DNA of 64,000 nt from Callorhinus ursinus (GCF_003265705.1 NW_020312859.1:824744-888743); one strand, 5' to 3'. Counted from the stretch's first letter, positions 32,457 through 43,588 are shown. Numbers and translations are program-made. The notes: generated from the letters alone by a model not told the origin.

Positions 32457-32653
32457 GGGCGCCTGGGTGGCTCAGTTGGTTAAGCGACTGCCTTCGGCTC
32501 AGGTCATGATCCTGGAGTCCCGGGATCGAGTCCCGCATCGGGCTCCCTGCTCGGCAGGGAGTCTGCTGCTCCCTCTGGCCCTCTTTCCTCTCGTGCTCTC
32601 TCTCTCTCATTCTCTCTCTCTCAAATAAATAAATAAAAATCTTAAAAAAAAAA
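32457..32653 (+). mobile_element. Can-SINE, plus strand, perfect 16-bp TSD
   Basis: Head GGGCGCCTGGGTGGCTCAGT, body with ATCCTGGAGTCCCGGGATCG, tail AAATAAATAAATAAAAATC. The flanks AGTGTGGGTTGGGTTT at 32441-32456 and 32654-32669 are identical. It belongs to the younger GGAGTCCCGGGATCGAGTCC subfamily. Confidence 0.98.
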
Positions 32654-32714
32654 AGTGTGGGTTGGGTTTCTTTTCTGTACTTCCCAGAACCTTGCATTTT
32701 CCACATATTAACAC

Positions 32715-32870
32715 TCATAACACTGCGTTGTAGTTTCCTGTTTCCTTCTTTGATTCTCTCCCTAGGCTCTGAGCGACAGGTGTGAGTCTCCCAGTGGTGT
32801 TCACTGCTGCGTCCAGCTCTGTGCCTGGTGTATAGTAGGTGGTTAGTAATTTTTATTGATCCAGTATATT
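32715..32870 (+). mobile_element. L2 LINE 3-prime tail, plus strand
   Basis: CCCTAGGCTCTGAGCGACAG, GTTCACTGCTGCGTCCAGCT and TGTGCCTGGTGTATAGTAGG match the L2 3-prime end. Confidence 0.65.
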
Positions 32871-34099
32871 ACTTAGGTACTTAAAAATCACTAAACCTCT
32901 ATCGAGGCAGCTACAGTTATCAATTTTGAGAAATTAAGAGTCCATGTCCCATTCACTGTGTTGAGAATTCTGAGACCGAATCCAGATTCATCAGGGGGAA
33001 AGAATGCTGTGATTGATTATTGATGCCTGCTGTGGTTCTGGAAACGCAGCATCGTGATCTGTATGCCACATGTCACCATCTTTGGTCTATATCATCAGCG
33101 AGTTCTTTTTCTTTGTATTTGTTCCACGAGTGAATAGCTTGTCGCTTCGATCAGAGTGTAACCTCCTCGAAGGCATGGGTCTCTTCCATGTGACCATCCG
33201 TGGGTGCAGACAGGGGAAGCCAGAGAGAGAATCCATTTCCAGAGTCTTACTCAGGCATTGAGGTGAGAGCTTCTCCTTTTCCTCGGGCTTCCCCACACCT
33301 GTCTGACTCAAGGCCCCCCTCTCCTGGCCAAAACCAAAGGTGGGAAATTAGGACACAGATGCTTGCTTTTCTCTGCTTCTCTCAGTCAAGCAACACCTTG
33401 CCCCCACCCTGTGAGAGTAAGGCTCAAGTCCCGGATATGAGGATATGCACAGAGAAAAGATTTAAAGGACAAAATCAAGATGTACCTGTTTCTGCAGGGA
33501 ATCGTAGAGAGGAGAGACCGGGTTGCCTAGAATGACAGGTGCCACCGTCTTGGCCCCAATAGCTTTTCATTCTGATCTCATACCTGCTGAGACCTGCCTG
33601 CATGTTTGGACTTTGGAATCCATAGGGCATCTTTGATTCCCTATAACAAATTCCTTTGTTTGGTTTCAAAGGATCCCATAGAGATTTTATTAACTTTCTC
33701 TTATTTCTCTTAACTCCAGCGAAGAGCCTACCTACCCCAGCTCCGTCCCAAAGAATTCTGCGATGCATTTCCCTCTTTTACTAGATGCATCCTTGAAGGC
33801 GGGAGGGAGGAAAATTCTTCCTAAGCACAACTATTTCACTGTTGATTGTGTCTTTAAACAACCCACCCCACTACCACACCCAATTACTCAGACATTTTGT
33901 CCAAAAATGAAAATCAGCTTTCCCCCTTCATCCTCAGCTCTTCAAGGGTGTTGAATGATTTTTGAAGTAGACAGTCTGGGAAAAATAACGAAGCAGACTA
34001 AAGTGTATTTACTCAACAGACTAACATGCAGACGGATGGAAGACAAACAAGAAGCCTGCCTCATGGGAGCCAGTCTTTAGGCACGGTTTCTGCGGATTC
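32871..34099. other. Mostly unassigned unique sequence
   Basis: About 1.2 kb. TCAGAGTGTAACCTCCTCGA near 33150 hints at another short L2 tail. Frames up to 111 residues show no known protein. Confidence 0.4.
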
Positions 34100-34325
34100 C
34101 CCTGGGTGCCTGGGACTGGGCTGAGTGTGTTACATGCTTGAGCTCCTTAATCCCATCAAGGCTGTGATCTGGCTCTTACTCTTCCCATTATACAGATGAG
34201 AAGCCAGGACAGAGGGATGTTCTATGACTTGCGCAACTCGATCTTATCACTTGTATAGCAACAGCCCATTTTGGAACTCAGGAGCCCCTGGTACCAACCC
34301 TCATCTCCTAATCACCTGGCTATAC
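34100..34325 (-). mobile_element. MIR, minus strand
   Basis: GAGTGTGTTACATGCTTGAG, CCCATTATACAGATGAGAAG, CTTGCGCAACTCGATCTTAT and GGAACTCAGGAGCCCCTGGT follow the reverse MIR. Confidence 0.7.
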
Positions 34326-34347
34326 TGAGTACCTAAACATAGATTCC

Positions 34348-34536
34348 GGGGGGGGGGGGCCTGGGTGGCTAGTCGGTTCAGGCGCCCATCTCTGGATTTT
34401 GCCTCAAGTCATGATCTCAGGATCGTGAGATTGAGCCCCACTTCGGGCTCCACACTCAATGCAGAGTCTGCTTGAGATTCTCCCTCTCTCCCTTTCCCTC
34501 AGCTCCTCTCCTGCCTCTCTAAAAAAAAAAAAAAAA
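34348..34536 (+). mobile_element. Can-SINE, plus strand, older subfamily
   Basis: A 13-G run leads into CCTGGGTGGCTAGTCGGTTC. The body has CATGATCTCAGGATCGTGAG and ATTGAGCCCCACTTCGGGCT. The element ends directly in oligo(A), without the AAATAAATAAA tail, which marks an older copy. Confidence 0.9.
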
Positions 34537-34543
34537 AGTGTAC

Positions 34544-34737
34544 CCCAGGGGTTGGCAAACTATGGTGGGAGGGCCACCTGTTTTTGCAGAAAGATTTCAA
34601 TGGAACTCAGCCACACCCACTCACTCTCTATTGTCCTACCCAGGGAGTCTTGAGTAGTTGCTACAGAGACCGGAAGGCTTACAAAACCTAAAATATTTAC
34701 TATTAGGCCCTTTACAGAGAAAGTTTGCCAACCCCTG
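34544..34737 (-). mobile_element. hAT-type DNA transposon with visible terminal inverted repeats
   Basis: Ends CAGGGGTTGGCAAACT and AGTTTGCCAACCCCTG are exact inverted repeats of 16 bp. Internal ACTATTAGGCCCTTTACAGA fits the reverse of the copy at 63225. It lies immediately after the SINE poly(A). The Charlie-group label is from memory. Confidence 0.85.
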
Positions 34738-36144
34738 GCATAGACAATATTTTATCAAGTGTAGAAAAGCAAATCACAAAACTGTAACTATATTGTTCCC
34801 CCCAACAAATGACATGTGTGGATAATGGTTAAACAAGACCAGAAAGAAATGTGTATATATGTTTCAACAAATGGATTAAAGATGTGGGTTTTTCCCCCCA
34901 AGGGTTGAGGAGGCTTAAAGTTGTTCTAATAATAAATAAAATTGCAAATTAAGAAGTATTGATTGAATTAAAAAAAAAACTGAAACAAAAGTTGGAACCT
35001 CTCCGCTTGATTTGGATGGTGTTTGTGAAACACACAAGTGTTTTCTCTTTGGGCTAAAACTCAGCTCTCCTGAGAGATGAACTGGCTTTTGCTAACTTGT
35101 CAGGAGAGAGAAGAATTTGGGGCGTCTCATAAAGCAAATCATTGCAAATTGTGGGAAACACTCCGATCAAAATCTCTTGTCTGCTGGGGGAAATTTGGAA
35201 ATTTTTATTGCCTTAGAATTGGACATTTTGAGTTTTCCAAGTCTTGTATAACTTGGGAGCAGGGCTGGGGGGGTGGGTGGTCAGGAGGAGAGAAGGGCAA
35301 AACAACCCAAAAGACTGAACTTATTCAGATCTTTTCTTCTTGGCCGGGTTCGCTGCAGCTTGGGAGAAGTGTGTGTGCAGGGAGGGAGACAGTGGGAGCA
35401 AAGTTGCTAAGAACTCAGCTCCTGCTACTGATTAGCTGGGTGACTTTGGGCTGTGACATCTCTGTTGTTGCATTAAAAGAACAGAGAAGGAAGACACCTT
35501 TCTTGCTGGTCGGGGGGAGTGAGTGCATGACCCCACTTAAAATCTCCAGGTATTTCCTTTTACTGTTTTTGAACTTTGTCAGTCGTAGGCCACGGATTCC
35601 AATCTCAAGCTGCAAACTCAGGTGAGCAACAAATGCCCCATATTCCTTTATGTTCTCTCAATCGGTATTTCCCAGAGTGTGTGAAGCTGAGATGATTGTA
35701 GGTGAAAGCAGGTTCTGGAATGTGGACCTGGGTCTTCTATAACATTGCCTCACATGGAGATAAATGTATTCCCTCCTCAATTCTCTTAAATTCCAAGTCT
35801 CCCTAGGCAGCTAGTGTGTCCTTAACTCCTTTCCCACACGGACTCATCTCCTTTGGTAACAGAGGGGACAGACCTCGGGGAGGCAAAGGTACTTAGCTAG
35901 ATTTAATAATATTGCTTGATCCCTGCTGAACATCATTTTCTTAGTTACCTCTGTTTGAGACAGCTGATATCTTAAAGTGATAGTTCCATTTTTGTCAGCG
36001 ACATGAGGTTCCTTTTAAGAATAACTTTACCTAAATGGGACAGTATATAGGTTTAAAGAAAATATTAACCAAAAGTTAGAGCAGTTGGTTCGTTCTCATA
36101 AAAATGCATGTGGCGGTGTGTGGTTAGGGTAAAAATCTTGGAAG
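34738..36144. other. Unassigned unique sequence
   Basis: About 1.4 kb. A 182-residue plus frame (35077-35625) is the longest here but shows no domain, biased composition or known family, so I do not call it a gene. Confidence 0.45.
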
Positions 36145-36413
36145 TAGCATTGTCAGATTTAGCAAATAGAAATGCCGCATGCCCAGTTAAATGTGCATTT
36201 TAGAGAAATACCTGTTCAGTATAAGTAGCTCCCAAATATTGGGCGGGGAGGAGGAGGGCGGTCAGGAGAGAGACAGACTAAAAACAGCCCCCAAAAGCTT
36301 GCTCAGCTAATTTCTTCTTAGCGATATTCGGGACTTCTGCTAAGAAATTATTTGCTACTTATCTGAAGTTCAGATTTAACTGGGCATCCTATATTTATCG
36401 GGCAACCCTGTTC
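36145..36413. mobile_element. Palindromic MITE-like element
   Basis: The left arm (TTGTCAGATTTAGCAAATAG, TGCCCAGTTAAATGTGCATT) and right arm (CAGATTTAACTGGGCATCCT, ATTTATCGGGCAACCCTG) are imperfect reverse complements. They are separated by a G-rich centre GGGCGGGGAGGAGGAGGGCG that is not palindromic. It resembles foldback DNA transposons of mammals; exact family not recalled. Confidence 0.75.
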
Positions 36414-37029
36414 GCAAATGGTTAGTCAATTAGAAATGCTCCCTAAATACGCCTTATTTCCCATCTGAGTCCTGAGCCTGGGTTGTGGTTGGGGCTAATC
36501 GGGCCCACACCTCTGGGCTGTCTGGAGTTTTGGGGGTCTGCGGTGTGAGGCAGTACCAGTCACTGGTACATACCGGTTACACATGAGGGGTCCACTGCCC
36601 CAGCCCACGTGGCTCGGATGCCCCCTTCATGCATGGGGCAGGGGACCGTGGCTGGGCTTCAGAGCCACACTGACAGACATGGAGAGTGGCCGGAGCCTCC
36701 TGGGAGACCAACCATATCCTCGGGGCACTGCCAGGGTGCAGACAGCAAGCACAAAGGCTCTAGAACCCATGGAACTCTCTCTTCTCTTACCTAGCTTGGG
36801 GAAATCTCTTCTTGGTCTAGAAAAAGCCCATTCTCTACAAACGGGCCAAGGCTTTTGAAACTAAGATCCCAGAAGCCCTGCCACAAAACCCTCCTGAAAA
36901 GAAGTTGCACAAAGGCTGATCCGCATTTGAATGGGGGAAAAAACAGCCTTTTCTGCTCAGTGTACTCTAGACTGTCTCCCTGGATATGCTTCTCTCAGAG
37001 ATGCTGTGTCCCTTTATCTTGAGGGCTCA
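36414..37029. other. Unassigned unique sequence
   Basis: About 0.6 kb, no recognised repeat. The 91-residue frame at 36583 is unsupported. Confidence 0.4.
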
Positions 37030-37250
37030 GGAGGCAGATCACCTGGGCTAGACCATGCGTTACCTGAGTGACCCTGGGCAAGTTTTTAAACTCTCTGGAA
37101 CTCCGTTTCCTTATCTGTAAAAACATGGCTCCAACCTCATACACTTGCTTATTGTGAACATAAATGAGTTAATACGTGGAAGGGGCTTAGAACAGTGCCT
37201 GGCAGGTGCCCAAACCCTCTATTTGTGTTAGCTATTATCTTTATCTTCTG
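37030..37250 (+). mobile_element. MIR, plus strand, near full length
   Basis: GTGACCCTGGGCAAGTTTTT, CGTTTCCTTATCTGTAAAAA, CATAAATGAGTTAATACGTG, TTAGAACAGTGCCTGGCAGG and GTTAGCTATTATCTTTAT follow the MIR consensus through its 3-prime end. Confidence 0.88.
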
Positions 37251-37467
37251 CGCCAAAATACTCTCAGGTCACCTTTCCAGGGGGTCCTAGATATTATTTT
37301 ACCAACATCTTTAGGTTTATTAACAATAAACACACACATGATTTTTTTTTTTTACAGACTACAAGCGTTTCCACATCCAGTAAGTTGGTTAATGTGCAAA
37401 ATAACTGCTAGATGGGGGCTGCTAGCCCCCATTCACAGATGAGGAAAATGAGCCCAGGAGGGGTGTA

Positions 37468-37985
37468 TCATTATCCATTGCTGTGTAACAAATCACTCCA
37501 ACACTTACTGGCATAAAGCAACAATGACTTCTTTTTTTTTTTAATTTAAGCAACAATGACTTCTTCTTTCTCGTGGTTTTGCAGGCTGGTGAGTGATTTG
37601 CTGGGGCCCCAACGTGGCTGCATAAAGCCGGGAGACTGGCTAGAGCTGAAAGGTCCAAATAGCCTCCCTCCCATGTCTGACTAGCTGTTGACTGGGGCTC
37701 CTCAGTTCTCCTCCCCGGAATGTCTCATCCCCCGAGAGCCCAACAGCCTGAAGAGGTGGCCTCAAGGCTTCCAGAAGGTAAAGGCAGAAGCTTCAAGGCC
37801 TCTTAGCACCCAAGCTCTGGAATTCACACAGTGGTGCTCCCACTACATTATATTGGTTAAATCAAGTCACAAGGTCAAGTCCCGATTCAAAGGGGTCGAG
37901 AAATAGACCGAATCTTTGGATGCAAGAAGAAGAAGAAGTAGTCATATGGCAAAGGGGTGTGCATGCTGGATGGAAGGAATTTGTG
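37468..37985 (-). mobile_element. MLT1-like LTR remnant, minus strand
   Basis: TATCCATTGCTGTGTAACAA, ACACTTACTGGCATAAAGCA, AATTCACACAGTGGTGCTCC, TAAATCAAGTCACAAGGTCA and CTGGATGGAAGGAATTTGTG run in the order of an old LTR-type repeat. Its left part matches the start of 17190-17560. Confidence 0.65.
37516..37565. repeat. 18-bp direct repeat flanking a poly(T) run
   Basis: AAGCAACAATGACTTCTT occurs exactly at 37516-37533 and 37548-37565 with only a T-run and TTAATTT between. This is the footprint of a tail-only retroposition on the minus strand, or of slippage repair. Confidence 0.85.
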
Positions 37986-38194
37986 GTTGTTAAACCATCA
38001 ACCACATGAGGTGTGCTCTTTTGACCTGGGTCCTTGGCAAGAAAGACTTACAGAGGGATGGGAAGGCCAGAAGCAGGCAGAGTCTTGGGGAAAATACTTT
38101 AGAGAAGAAGCAGAAGCCTATGATTCAGTTATAATTCCAAGAGACGCGTCTGGAGTCATTTTGGAGCCAGGGCTTCTAGTTTTTGCCCCAGCTC

Positions 38195-38470
38195 GGATGA
38201 CAGCCTCTGTCTGCTCGGGCTGCTGTAACAAAATTCCAGAGACAGGGAGGCTTATAAAGAGCGGAAGCGTGTTTCTCACAGTTCTGGAGGCTGGGAGTTC
38301 ACGGTCATGGCGCCAGCGGATGCCGTGGGGTCTGGTGAGAACTTGCCTCCTGGGTCATCGCTGGTGCCTTTTTGCTGTGACTTCATGAGGCAGAGGGGGC
38401 AAGCAAGTGAGCTCTGTGGGGCCTCTTTTCTAAGGGCACTAATCCTTACAGTGAAAGCTCCTCGTGTTTG
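38195..38470 (-). mobile_element. MST-like MaLR LTR fragment, minus strand
   Basis: CTGTCTGCTCGGGCTGCTGT, CACAGTTCTGGAGGCTGGGA, TCTGGTGAGAACTTGCCTCC and GCCTCTTTTCTAAGGGCACT are ordered MST/MLT1 landmarks. Confidence 0.78.
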
Positions 38471-38719
38471 CCTCCAGCCCAGACTTCTCCCTGCATTCCA
38501 GATCCAGCCCCCTCCTGTCTACACAACATCTGCTATTATGTGTGTGATGGGCATTTCAGACTTCGCACGGCCCAAAGTAGCTCCTGGTCTGACCTAAGCC
38601 AATATCACCCTGCATATGGCTCATTGTATGGGACCCTGGCTAGTCCTCCCCACGCCACCCCCGCCATGATCTGTTTTCAACACAGTTTCCTAAGTGATCC
38701 TACTAAGATCTAAGACAGA

Positions 38720-38990
38720 ACATCCTGTTTTCTATGCAGAACCCTCCAGCTGCTGCCCTTCTCCCTCAGAGTAAAAGCAGACGTTCTCATCATGGAGAAC
38801 AAGACCTGAATGGCCTTTCCTGCCCAACTCTGTCATCTCTCAGACCCCACCTTCTCTGGCTCCCTCGGCTCCAAGCACCCTGGCCTCCCGGCGGCTCCTT
38901 ACATACTGTAGGGTCACTCTCAGCTCAAGATCTTGGTCCTTGCCATTCCTTCTGCCTGGGTGCTCCTCCCCCTATAAGAAGGCCTGATGT
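38720..38990 (+). mobile_element. L2 LINE fragment, plus strand
   Basis: CTGCTGCCCTTCTCCCTCAG, TGAATGGCCTTTCCTGCCCA and CTTGCCATTCCTTCTGCCTG, with GGTGCTCCTCCCCC, fit L2 order. Confidence 0.7.
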
Positions 38991-39684
38991 AAAATCTGGA
39001 CCTCACAATAATCCTCCCTTGGGGGGAATCTGAATTTGAAGCTAAGATCATTGGTTGGTTGGGAGCAATTGAAGTGATGGTCCCAACATTCTTTTATCTA
39101 GTCTTGAATAAAATTAAATTTACATTCAGAAGCCACACATTTCTAATAGCACCTTAGCAGAAAGAGAAATTTTAAACTGTTGGTGTAAATATCAAAATAC
39201 AAAACACTGAGCCAGCGATTACACTCTGTTACCTAAATCAGGGTGAAAGCTGTTGGATGTTCATAGGTCAGACCCGGAAGACTTCGAAAATATCAGTATA
39301 ACCAGGGTGGGTGGGAGGGTTCTTTCCTATCAGATTTATGCATCTTCTGCAATGTGTCCTCATAAAATTCAACTCAACAACATGGTTTTCAAACGTAACC
39401 TTGAGTTTGAACTTACAGACAAGCCTCTTAATATTTACCTCAATGACAATGACGTCATTAATCTTCTTAGTCTCTTGGACTAAGAGAAGGAAAAAAAGCC
39501 CTGTGTTGTTTTTTTTTTTAATGTGTAAATTACAAAGCAAGTAAAAATAAGTCATGGCTATGGCGGATGTAATTAAAATGATCTCGACTTTTCCCACCGT
39601 GTTCAGTGGCAGCAGGAGAGGGAGTCTTGGCCAGGTGGCCATTCCTGCTTCTGTAACTGTCCCCATGAAGATGGGCAAGCGTAG
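38991..39684. other. Unassigned sequence
   Basis: About 0.7 kb. The 147-residue minus frame (39268-39711) has no recognisable domain and overlaps plus-strand frames. Confidence 0.4.
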
Positions 39685-39870
39685 TGGGAACAAAATGGAT
39701 TTGGTACCCACACAGACTTGGGTTCAAATCCCAGCTTCTGCACAGGCCAGCTGTGTGACCTTGGGCAGGTCATTGCCCTTCCTCTGAGCTTTTCTGTCCT
39801 CAACTGGAGAAACAGTGTCCTTCTTTCAAGGTTGGGGTGAGCCCAAAATAAAATAATGGCTGTGACGTGT
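39685..39870 (+). mobile_element. MIR, plus strand
   Basis: GACTTGGGTTCAAATCCCAG, CAGCTGTGTGACCTTGGGCA and GGTCATTGCCCTTCCTCTGA are strong MIR matches, including the tRNA-derived B-box region. Confidence 0.9.
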
Positions 39871-40004
39871 TTATTTAGCAGAGTGGAGGACGCGGTTGTT
39901 GGGGTCTTCTTCTCACCTGAGGTCATCTGATGTCACCTTAGGGTGTCTTTGATCCTTAAAAACTTTCAGAGCCAGAAGAACAAGGAGTCCCAGACTGGCT
40001 GGCC

Positions 40005-40100
40005 CACTTGCCCAGAGTCACAAAGCCAGTGAATGGCCGAGCTGGGATTTGAACACACACATGTTGACCCCATCTAGTGCTCTTCCTAATCCATTGGTAT
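40005..40100 (-). mobile_element. MIR fragment, minus strand
   Basis: CACTTGCCCAGAGTCACAAA, GCCAGTGAATGGCCGAGCTG and GGATTTGAACACACACA match the reverse MIR. Confidence 0.85.
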
Positions 40101-41049
40101 TTCCAGAACTTCAACCACTCGGTCACCACCTTCATCTCCCACTTTTTGCCAGACAGGCACACCACCTGCAAAATTATTTTCTTAAAGTGTTTCTTTAAGT
40201 CAACTTATTTTATTACTGCAATAAATGTACTTAAATAAGAAATATTACATCTCTACTCAAAATGGAAAACCAGCCTCACTGTAACACATAGACGGTAACT
40301 ATAATATTATATGTATGTATATATGTACACATATTTTTAATGAAACCAAAACAATGTTGTTCAATCCCACCTAGATGCTGTGGCTGGCTGAGAACTCTGG
40401 GCTGGAAGTTATCTCTGTCTTGGTTACAAAGGAACATCAGCAAATGTTAGAGACTGTTAAAGACGCCCTAACCCCAAGTGAGACTCTCTCCTGGATGTAA
40501 TCTGAATGGTTGAAAGATAATCGGACAGGGAGTATTAATGTTACCAGTCTGTGGTAAAGTGTTATTTAATAATATATTGATGCATACTGGGCAACCAAAA
40601 CATCATTTCCCATAACACTAAGGGAAAATGACCCCCACTTTGCTAAACACTGCCTTCCACTGAGGAATCTCCATAAAAAGTCTGGTAATAGACTATTTTT
40701 TGAAACTTTACGACCACAATCTTTGGTAACAGATACATACCCACATTCGCATTCACATCTGTGCCTAGATCTGTACCCTTGCCTCTATCTCAAACAGTGC
40801 ATAACAGAAATATTTATGATGATATGCACAGTCCTTACTAAGAATCTGTCCTTGACACATTGACGTTTTCTTCCCCTTCTTTTCCTTTCCAACCCTTATC
40901 TAATTAATTTTTTAAAATGATAACCAGGACCAGCAAAATAAATACTGAAGTTACACCAAAAAGCCAACGATAGAGAAAAGAATGAGAAGGCTTGTGTGTA
41001 GAAAGAAAGAGAGAAAGAGATCTTGGAGCCTCTAAATACTCTAAGATGG
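40101..41049. other. Unassigned AT-rich sequence
   Basis: Nearly 1 kb without recognised repeats or frames over 60 residues. Confidence 0.4.
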
Positions 41050-41420
41050 TGACCCTCAGTGAGCCTCAGTGACACTGGGCTCCTGCAGGCTCCTCAGGGA
41101 GCCCACAAGATCGAAACTATTTTTGTTTTGATAAAACAATACTAAGATATTATTTGCCTTTTCTATTCTCTCACAAGTGTGCAGCGGAGTTTTCCAGAAG
41201 TTAAATGACATACGATGATGTCATTCCCCTGATATTAACATGAAATGGGTTTGTTACTGCTCTTTTCACATAATGAGTATTTTTTAAATTTCTGTTTTAA
41301 TTTCTAGTATGGCAAAAATCAAAAGATACAGCCCATGTCAACAAAAATTCTTTGGGCTCCTCTCTAATTTTTAAGCATGCAAAGGGGTCACGAGGCCGCA
41401 AGCCTTGAGACCTGCTTCCC
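41050..41420 (+). mobile_element. Possible hAT-Charlie-type remnant
   Basis: ACAAAAATTCTTTGGGCTCC, TCTCTAATTTTTAAGCATGC and AAAGGGGTCACGAGGCCGCA at the right end resemble the terminus of an old Charlie-group element. The body is very diverged. Confidence 0.45.
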
Positions 41421-42449
41421 TAAAAATGATCTATTGGATTAGGCAATGAAGAATTACAGTGTGTAGCGAGTTGAGGGAGAGAAAGGAAAGCTTTTGTCAG
41501 ACTGTAGTTTCCAGGGAAGGGTTCACGAGGTGGACTTAGAGCTCCACCTGGGTACCGAAAGTTCAGATGGGTTGTTTAGTCGTGGGAGGGAGGGGAAGGT
41601 GGCTCAGCATGCGCAAAGGCAAGGTGGTGGAACGTGAATGAGGTGAGGTGGATTAGGGGCGGTGAGGAGACCAGCCTGGCTTGGTTGGAAAGTGCAGTTT
41701 GGAGGGGAGATTCTGGAATCAGTGTTGAAGACCCTTCCACCCCGTGGTGGTCTCTGCAGCTGACTCAGAAGGCCCCCTTGGCCAGAGAAAACCAAACAGT
41801 CTGGTTTGCACTCCCTGAATGTTCCCTCCCGCTGCTCCTGGGAGCTGAGACCTCACCCACAGGTCCCCCATGCCGCATGGGTGGGAGTCTACAGTCAACC
41901 ACAGAGCTGAACAAAACCTAAACTGTTTCTTTTCTTTGGAAGGCCCCTAGAAACAGGAAGAGAGGCTGTTTTCTAGGATTTGCCAAGAGTTAAGTCATTC
42001 CTCGCTGATACAAACAATTTCTCGGGTTACTCTTTGGGGCCCAGGAACATTCATGAACTGTGCTGGGTTTGAACTCTTCAACTCTGAACCTCAGTTCCCT
42101 GGGTCACCTGCCTGCGGCTGGGGCATGGCTCTCTGACCCTGCCTGGGTTTTCAGAGAAATGGCCCAGACATCTCCAGGGTGAGGCCTCAGAGAAATTCTC
42201 ATCCAGAGCTGTTGTGAGGAGCTGACTGACTTCAGTCTTTCTCCTGAGTTTGACCTGTGGATTCCCAGTCTCTGGAAGCACATAGTCAGGTTCATCATAG
42301 GTGAAGTAACGCTCAGACGCAGGGGCAGTCGAAGAGAGTGCGCAAAATCAGGGAAGCAACCTTTGTGGAGCTTGGCGTTTATTGTGCCCTGCCCTGTCCT
42401 GAGCAGCTTGCATGTTTTCTGTCATCTGATTCTCACTACCTCCTAGTAA
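41421..42449. other. Unassigned unique sequence
   Basis: About 1 kb, moderately GC-rich. TTCTGTCATCTGATTCTCAC (42418) may be MIR debris. Frames up to 95 residues are not recognisable. Confidence 0.4.
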
Positions 42450-42530
42450 GATGTCGTGGAGTGGTTAAGAACAATGTCTCTGGAGCCACCTGCCCGAGTC
42501 TGTGGCTTGGTTCTGCTGGGTGGTAGATTA
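42450..42530 (+). mobile_element. MIR 5-prime fragment
   Basis: GGAGTGGTTAAGAACAATGT and CTCTGGAGCCACCTGCCCGA match the tRNA-like head of MIR. Confidence 0.6.
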
Positions 42531-43128
42531 TATTTTTCCAAAATGGCGGCAACAGTATCTTCCATTTCACATGTCCTACTACAATGTAGCCTTGGCCCTC
42601 CTTCCATCCAGGGTTAGGGTCTATGCCCTCTTCTTTTGGACCTCTGCAGGCTTGTGACTTGCTTATAACTAAAAGAACATGGCGGAAGTGAAGCTACAGG
42701 ACTTCCAAGGCTGGGTCATGCTCTTTTCCTTTGCTGGAGCATTCTTGCTAGAACCCTGAGCCATCGTGTAAGAAGTTCTACTTTCCTGAGGCTGCCATGA
42801 TGTGAGGAAGCACAAGCACGTGGGGAGGCGATGGCCAGAAGGGGAGGCCATGGGTAGGGGGTGTAGTTGGTGGGCAGGTGAGTGGAGCATTTGAGTCATT
42901 CATGCCCCAGTGCCAGACATGGGAGTGAGTGGTTTCAGTCCTAGCCACCAAATCATCCCCAGCCTTCGAGTCTTCCCGGATGAGGTGCCTGCCATTGTGG
43001 AGCACAGATAGGCCATCCCTATTGTTGTGCTCCTTCTGGATCTCCAACCCACGGTACACATGAGGACAACAGAATGGTGGTTCTGTTACATCACTAAGTT
43101 TGAGGTGGTTTGTTATACAGGAATAGTA
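42531..43128 (+). mobile_element. MLT1-type MaLR LTR, plus strand
   Basis: TCCAAAATGGCGGCAACAGT, CAGGCTTGTGACTTGCTTAT, GGCGGAAGTGAAGCTACAGG, CTGAGGCTGCCATGATGTGA, CGAGTCTTCCCGGATGAGGT and CACTAAGTTTGAGGTGGTTT form a long ordered match to an MLT1 LTR. The polyadenylation end lies near 43100. Confidence 0.82.
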
Positions 43129-43129
43129 C

Positions 43130-43340
43130 TACAATGTGCCACTAACTTGCTGTGTGACCTTGGGTGAGTTACTTCACCTTTCTTAGCTCAGGTTTGCTAA
43201 TCAGAAAAAGGAAGATAATTATATTATGTACACTCCATAGAGATACGGGGAGAATTACATTAGACAGCGCAGCTCAGTGCTTCATACAGAATCTGGCACA
43301 TGGTCAGTGCTCAATAAAAGTTACTATTAATTGCTGAAGA
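43130..43340 (+). mobile_element. MIR, plus strand
   Basis: CTTGCTGTGTGACCTTGGGT, GTTACTTCACCTTTCTTAGC, TCTGGCACATGGTCAGTGCT and CAATAAAAGTTACTATTAAT follow MIR from core to end. Confidence 0.87.
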
Positions 43341-43461
43341 CTCCTTAATAAATAGAAATAAGGATGGGAATGAAATTACCTTCCATCCCATAATCCCTTC
43401 CTTCTTCCTTCCTTCTGCTCCGCCCCAGGGGCCAGACAGGGAGTGTAAATAAATGAAACAC

Positions 43462-43573
43462 AGGGACGCCTGGGTGGCTTAGTTGGCTGAGCGGCAGCCT
43501 TGCTCAGTGGGGAGGCTGCTTCTCCCTCTGCCTACGCTCTCTCTCTGACAAATAAATAAAATCTTAAAAAAAA
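43462..43573 (+). mobile_element. Can-SINE with internal deletion, TSD intact
   Basis: Head GGGACGCCTGGGTGGCTTAG joins CCTTGCTCAGTGGGGAGGCT directly, so about 60 bp of body (the CTCAGGTCATGATCCC part) is missing. Tail AAATAAATAAAATC. AAATAAATGAAACAC (43447-43461) and AAATAAATGAAATAC (43574-43588) are target duplications with one mismatch. Confidence 0.93.
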
Positions 43574-43588
43574 AAATAAATGAAATAC

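Noticed and set aside
35077..35625. 182-residue plus frame
   Set aside because: Long for the region, but no domain, no splice context, no codon pattern and no recognisable homology.
39268..39711. 147-residue minus frame
   Set aside because: Overlaps other frames and ends in a MIR. No domain.
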